Shown: in pieces, positions 61,484-64,000 of the stretch
How the letters are laid out: each line of letters begins with the position of its first letter
How positions within the stretch are numbered: the stretch's first letter is position 1
From: Emiliania huxleyi CCMP1516
Lineage: Eukaryota > Haptophyta > Isochrysidales > Noelaerhabdaceae
DNA: 64,000 bases
Direction: 5' to 3'
NCBI RefSeq assembly: GCF_000372725.1
Contig: NW_005199193.1
Coordinates: 1 to 64,000, forward strand
Program-made: the position numbers and the translations under genes
Notes under the pieces: generated by a model
Told to the model about the DNA's origin: nothing
The model's input: the letters and a program-made list of their open reading frames with translations, nothing else
Database searches by the model: none

Positions 61484-61939
61484 CTACCGTAGTTGCGAGG
61501 CCCACTGCTCCGCCGCCACGGACGCCACCTCGTCCAGGTCTTCAAGCTCGTCCACAAGCATCGCAAAGTCGTCCTCCACCGGCGGCCCCATGTTCCAGCC
61601 CGAGGAGAGGTCGCTGGAGCTGCTCGAGGCGGACAGGGCAGGCGTCTCGGGCGGCGAGTCCTCCCGCCATATGACCCCTTGGCCGTGGGAGAATTTGTGC
61701 AGCGGCTCGGTCAGAGGGTTTTTTGCGGCCATCATCACTCGCATTTGGAGACGGCAAGCATGCAGGAAGGCGCGCTGCGGGTCCTCGCGCTGCAGCTTGA
61801 GCCCCGCCCGAACGGCTTGGGAGACGGGTGCCGCCACCTCGTCCTCGCGGCGGCGCTTCGCCATGGCAAAGCTGCGGACCGATTCTATGAACCGACTGGA
61901 TGGGGGGGGGAATGGCGGATGGCGTCTGAACGGCGACAT
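61484..61939 (-). CDS. Small conserved-looking hypothetical protein
   Basis: 151 aa from ATG 61939 (MSPFRRHPPF...). An internal ATG at 61864 (MAKRRREDEVAAPV) is an equally good start giving 126 aa and begins with a basic KRRRED nuclear-signal-like stretch. The body has SQAVRAGLKLQREDPQRAFL, ACRLQMRVMMAAKNPLTEPL, a Ser-rich spacer, then an acidic helix DDFAMLVDELEDLDEVASVA. Mixed composition and a clear acidic C-terminus argue for a real protein. Family not recognised; a nuclear adaptor is one possibility. Confidence 0.5.
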   Translation of the reverse strand: MSPFRRHPPFPPPSSRFIESVRSFAMAKRRREDEVAAPVSQAVRAGLKLQREDPQRAFLHACRLQMRVMMAAKNPLTEPLHKFSHGQGVIWREDSPPETPALSASSSSSDLSSGWNMGPPVEDDFAMLVDELEDLDEVASVAAEQWASQLR

Positions 61940-62889
61940 GTCTCGGCTATCTCGGCTGTTCGAAATAGGATGTTCGAAATAGGATGACTTTTTCTCGGTC
62001 GATATTTTAATTGTTCTCACAATCGAGGGAGCTAAGACATGCTAGCTAAGCACGAGGGAATCGAAGGGAAGCAGATCTCTCTCTCTCTCTCTCTCTCTGC
62101 CACCAACCAGCATCTAACTAAACCAAAGAAAGTCCAGGGACCGCAAGGTCAGTCGCTCGACGCGGCAATCACTTTTCTTCCCCCCCCCCCCTCTCCGCAC
62201 CCACCTATGTCTACGCATGCTCTCCCGGGTATCTCGAGCGTATCTCCCGGATCTCCCGGTATCTCCCGGTCTCGTCTCTCCCGTGGCCATCTTTTCTAGA
62301 TTCTACTCGTTGATCCCGACGATTTCGTTTTGCGGTGTATTTCTTTGCGTGACGGGAGTCGTTCGTTAGTTGCTCCTGCCGCCGCGAAGGGGGGAAATAG
62401 CGTCATTGTTTCTGAGAATGTGGGGCCACGCGATGACGAGCGGGGATGGAGTGGCAGTTTTCTGGGAGCAGGTCGTGGGATGGGGCGGGGTCCCGTGTAC
62501 CGCGCGGCAGGGTGCGCCTAGCGCGCGCAGCACATCATATCAGCAGGAGAGTGCTACGGCGTCGCACCGCTCTGCGAATTCAGGGCTCTGGGCGGCGCGT
62601 TGGGGCGTTTCTGCGCTGCCGAACATGATGGCCTCGGAGCCTCCGACGCGGGCGACTTGGTGCGCACCTGCTTGGTGGGCTGCGACGGGACCGCTCGGCC
62701 GAGCAGGGTGCGGGGGCGTTCTCGCTTCCGGGCCGCAACAAGGGCGCTCAAGTCCATCGACCGACTGTTAGCTTAGCCAAACCCGGCTGGGCGTTCTCAA
62801 AGTGCCCGCCAAAACATGTGGGCATTTAATAGAATCGAACAACACCCGGCGGCCGCCGGTGGTGACAAGCTGAGGGAGGGTGTAGAGGA
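61940..62889. other. Spacer with subtelomere-like segments
   Basis: It has a CT run (62076-62096), ATCTCCCGG repeats (62228-62275) and GGCCACGCGATGACGAGCGG at 62423, which matches 2098-2130. GCATTTAATAGAATCGAAC at 62822 matches 2511. No gene is supported. Confidence 0.5.
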
Positions 62890-63030
62890 TGTAGAGTGTA
62901 GAGCGCTGTAGAGCTGTAGAGCTGTAGAGCGCTGTGGCGCTGTAGAGCTCTACATCCGCCGCGGGACGAACTGCGTGCGTTGTAGAGCGATGTAGAGCGC
63001 GATTTTGTTGTAGAGTTTGTTGTAGAGGCT
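62890..63030. repeat. TGTAGAGC minisatellite
   Basis: Irregular units of TGTAGAG(C/T) and GCTGTAGAGC run to about 63030. The word GTTGTAGAGTTTG also ends the window (63988-64000), so this array or a copy may resume beyond it. Confidence 0.85.
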
Positions 63031-63233
63031 CTACAGCAAAACCGCGGGAAGGCAGTGACTCAAAGAGGTCGAGCCGCGCTAATGGGGTGTCTCCGAGCTT
63101 ACTGGAGCTCTGATGGACGGCCCTGACTATCCCTGACACACAGAGAGTCACACTGACGGCACGCAACACCCTATAACTGCGTCATGACCAGCCTGCCATG
63201 CGTCGCCAGTGCCGCATTCGTCGCTGTGCTTCT

Positions 63234-63527
63234 TTAGCAGGCGGTGGACTGTCGGCTGCGAGGACGGTCGCATTTGCGCGAGGCGAGGCGAGCATTGCTG
63301 CGCGTTGCATGCGCCATGACTCGCGCCAGCGCGTGCGGGAGCTCCTGGCTGAGCGTTGAGTCCAGGCAAGTTGCGCTGGCCACTATCGCTACGCCGAGCT
63401 GAGCTGACGCGCCGAGGCGCCGGCCAGTCGCAGCCGTGAGGCATGCCACAGCAGCAGAGGCACCTGCCACCCATTGGGCGGGCAGACAGAAGGCCAGGAC
63501 AGCACTGGCAAGTGCAACGCGCCTCAT
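63234..63527 (-). CDS. Putative secreted small protein
   Basis: 97 aa from ATG 63527. The N-terminus MRRVALASAVLAFCLPAQWV, then AGASAA, is a good signal peptide with a likely cleavage site. The rest (LGVAIVASATCLDSTLSQEL, PHALARVMAHATRSNAR) has no known domain. It sits in repeat-rich DNA next to family C copy 3, so it could be a chance ORF. Confidence 0.3.
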   Translation of the reverse strand: MRRVALASAVLAFCLPAQWVAGASAAVACLTAATGRRLGASAQLGVAIVASATCLDSTLSQELPHALARVMAHATRSNARLASRKCDRPRSRQSTAC

Positions 63528-63633
63528 GTCGGAGAGCGACCGTGCCTCGTTCGCCGCTTTTGATGTACACGTACTTATAGCTCACTGGGAGAAAAGAGAG
63601 AGGGTGTTTGTGTTCTCTAGGCCCCTAAGGGCC

Positions 63634-63990
63634 CTACGCGCGGCGTGAGAGCTCGGAAGCGAGCTTTGCACGGCGATCGAGGATGGCACGGTTCACCCCC
63701 TTCACCGAAGCGATCGATGGAGATGCGTTCCGCGTGGTGTGACACAAATGAGAGGCGGGAGTGGGGAGGGTACGCGGTGCGGTCAACGCCCGAGCGTTGA
63801 GCCTTGCGCGCAAGGCGGTTGATCTTTGCAACTGCTGGCGGCGAGAAGCCGCCGCCGAATGTCTCGTGGAGAAGCAGGTTGAACTTGTTTCGTTTGGTGA
63901 AGATCCCATCATGGTAGTGGCCACGCTGTGACTTGACGTAGCCTTGGCCGGTGGTGTGGTCGAACGCCCGTTGACCACGGAACCCGCGTT
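63634..63990 (-). pseudogene. Element-derived ORF, family C copy 3
   Basis: This is nearly identical in DNA to copy 2 over its whole length, including the 3' flank. A small change near 63710 (CGAAGCGATCGATGGAG against CGAAGGCGAAGCGATGGAG in copy 2) shifts the frame after HHAERISI. The similarity stops at about 63990, before GTAGAGTTTG. The near-identity to copy 2 suggests recent duplication. Confidence 0.65.
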
Positions 63991-64000
63991 GTAGAGTTTG

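Overview
This window is the left end of a nuclear chromosome of a GC-rich photosynthetic eukaryote. It opens with about 1 kb of CCCTAA telomere repeat, and the genes behind it are intron-bearing eukaryotic genes. Plastid-targeted proteins (a cytochrome b6 heme-attachment factor of the CCB2/CCB4 type and a thylakoid-lumen protein), a thermospermine-synthase-type enzyme, an HSF factor with LOV-like PAS domains, very high GC in coding DNA and many GC-AG introns suggest an alga with a secondary plastid. A haptophyte of the Emiliania/Chrysochromulina/Isochrysis kind fits best. This is inference: no rRNA or plastid marker is present to confirm it.

Layout. 1-7.5 kb is telomere and gene-poor subtelomere, with a decayed zinc-finger ORF, a ~215-bp tandem duplication and an Ala-rich coiled-coil ORF. 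7.5-20 kb is gene-dense: a conserved hypothetical protein, a PhyH-type dioxygenase, thermospermine synthase, a five-finger C2H2 protein, a CLC chloride transporter with CBS domains and a GNL1-type GTPase. 20-27.6 kb is mobile DNA: a TA-flanked MITE, a tandem ~540-bp repeat, and a 1563-residue RING/reverse-transcriptase/PD-ExK protein. 27.6-29.2 kb is the CCB gene with eight short introns. 29.2-39.5 kb holds dispersed repeats, a Pro-rich membrane protein and the LOV-PAS-HSF gene. 39.5-52.3 kb carries the lumenal protein, a PHD-like zinc protein, glutamate 5-kinase, a two-module Cys/Pro-rich membrane protein, a methyltransferase/CCCH mobile-element pair, a prolyl-4-hydroxylase-like enzyme and an MMTAG2 homolog. 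52.5-64 kb has a G-protein beta subunit, a pectinacetylesterase/aldo-keto reductase fusion, three copies of an element-derived ORF, and small ORFs.

The most striking system is a set of introner-like elements. In the esterase-reductase gene, a nearly identical 39-bp core sits at two different exon sites. Each time it is flanked by a different, perfect 28-bp direct repeat, giving 67-bp introns whose 5' splice site comes from the duplicated target and whose 3' splice site comes from the element. One of these units is itself tandemly duplicated. A second core family, ending GTGAACAG and carrying a covarying TTCAC...GTGAA hairpin, is found in three unrelated genes on both strands, again with ~28-bp repeats. 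Diverged members explain several other 64-76 bp introns. Because many targets begin with GC, this process could also account for the many GC-AG introns.

Exon models were built by eye from reading frame, splice-site phase and family similarity. The coding-length arithmetic closes for every multi-exon model listed, but none has transcript support.
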